Positions 39,711 through 39,834 of a stretch of DNA of 39,834 nucleotides are shown here, one piece after another. Origin of the DNA: Janibacter limosus NBRC 16128 (lineage in GTDB: Bacteria > Actinomycetota > Actinomycetes > Actinomycetales > Dermatophilaceae); NCBI RefSeq assembly GCF_001570985.1, contig NZ_BCSS01000033.1, forward strand, positions 1 through 39,834, given 5' to 3'. The translations under genes were made by a program, and so were the position numbers. The notes under the pieces were generated by a model, which made no database searches, was not told where the DNA came from, and saw nothing but the letters and a program-made list of their open reading frames with translations. The stretch's first letter is position 1, and every line of letters begins with the position of its first letter.

Positions 39711-39834
<124 letters not shown>

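Overview
The window looks like the chromosome of a high-G+C actinobacterium, most likely near the Intrasporangiaceae/Dermatophilaceae (Janibacter-like; inferred from gene content and style, not tested). Support comes from the PatA/PimA/PgsA phosphatidylinositol-mannoside cluster, a fabG-fabI (MabA-InhA type) pair, an actinobacterial LexA box before ruvC, the GT4-type glycogen synthase divergent from glgC, and many leaderless GTG/ATG starts. I see no insertion sequence, prophage, CRISPR array or rRNA. It reads as ordinary chromosome.

Layout. 1-892: an unassigned left end, then a small Cys-rich XRE regulator. 896-25135, mostly minus strand, is a conserved housekeeping block. Read right to left it holds thrS, a GNAT, a HIT phosphorylase, pgsA-patA-pimA-LemA-like, a Pro-rich membrane protein, pdxS with a divergent MocR/PtsJ-like regulator, a YtxH-like gene, pdxT, yebC, ruvCAB, yajC-secD-secF-apt-relA and a metallo-hydrolase-hisS pair. 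A DUF349 gene sits on the plus strand. As I recall it, this order largely matches Mycobacterium tuberculosis from thrS to hisS. 25318-39834 is more mixed: a sterol-desaturase-like membrane protein, tRNA-Leu(GAG), a VOC protein, a HipA-like kinase/DUF3037 pair, a PEBP protein, a DivIVA-repeat mini-protein, a TrmH methyltransferase, two TauE/SafE permeases, an NfeD/SPFH pair, an ABC ATPase, an unknown gene with a GNAT, divergent glgA/glgC, serB, fabI and the 3' end of fabG.

How it works together. Most minus-strand operons are tightly coupled: eleven junctions are 4-base ATGA/GTGA overlaps. Genes that begin a transcription unit usually have a TANNNT -10 element 6-7 bases before the start codon, which predicts leaderless mRNAs. 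Genes with clear Shine-Dalgarno leaders (ruvC, yebC, pdxS, thrS, the YtxH-like gene, nfeD) are the exceptions. Two of these, and yajC, also carry palindromes in the promoter or leader. The ruv operon has a SOS box inside an almost 30-bp dyad.

Most worth a second look: (1) four of six TAG stop codons form the first three bases of the -10 of the next gene; (2) the 9-mer CGAAGGGGG occurs 11 times on both strands, including one inverted pair that forms a perfect hairpin; (3) paired 9-2-9 palindromes bracket the predicted yajC-secDF start site; (4) a HipA-like kinase is translationally coupled to DUF3037; (5) a Cys-cluster XRE regulator and a poly-Arg/CCC/poly-Pro membrane protein have no assignable function.
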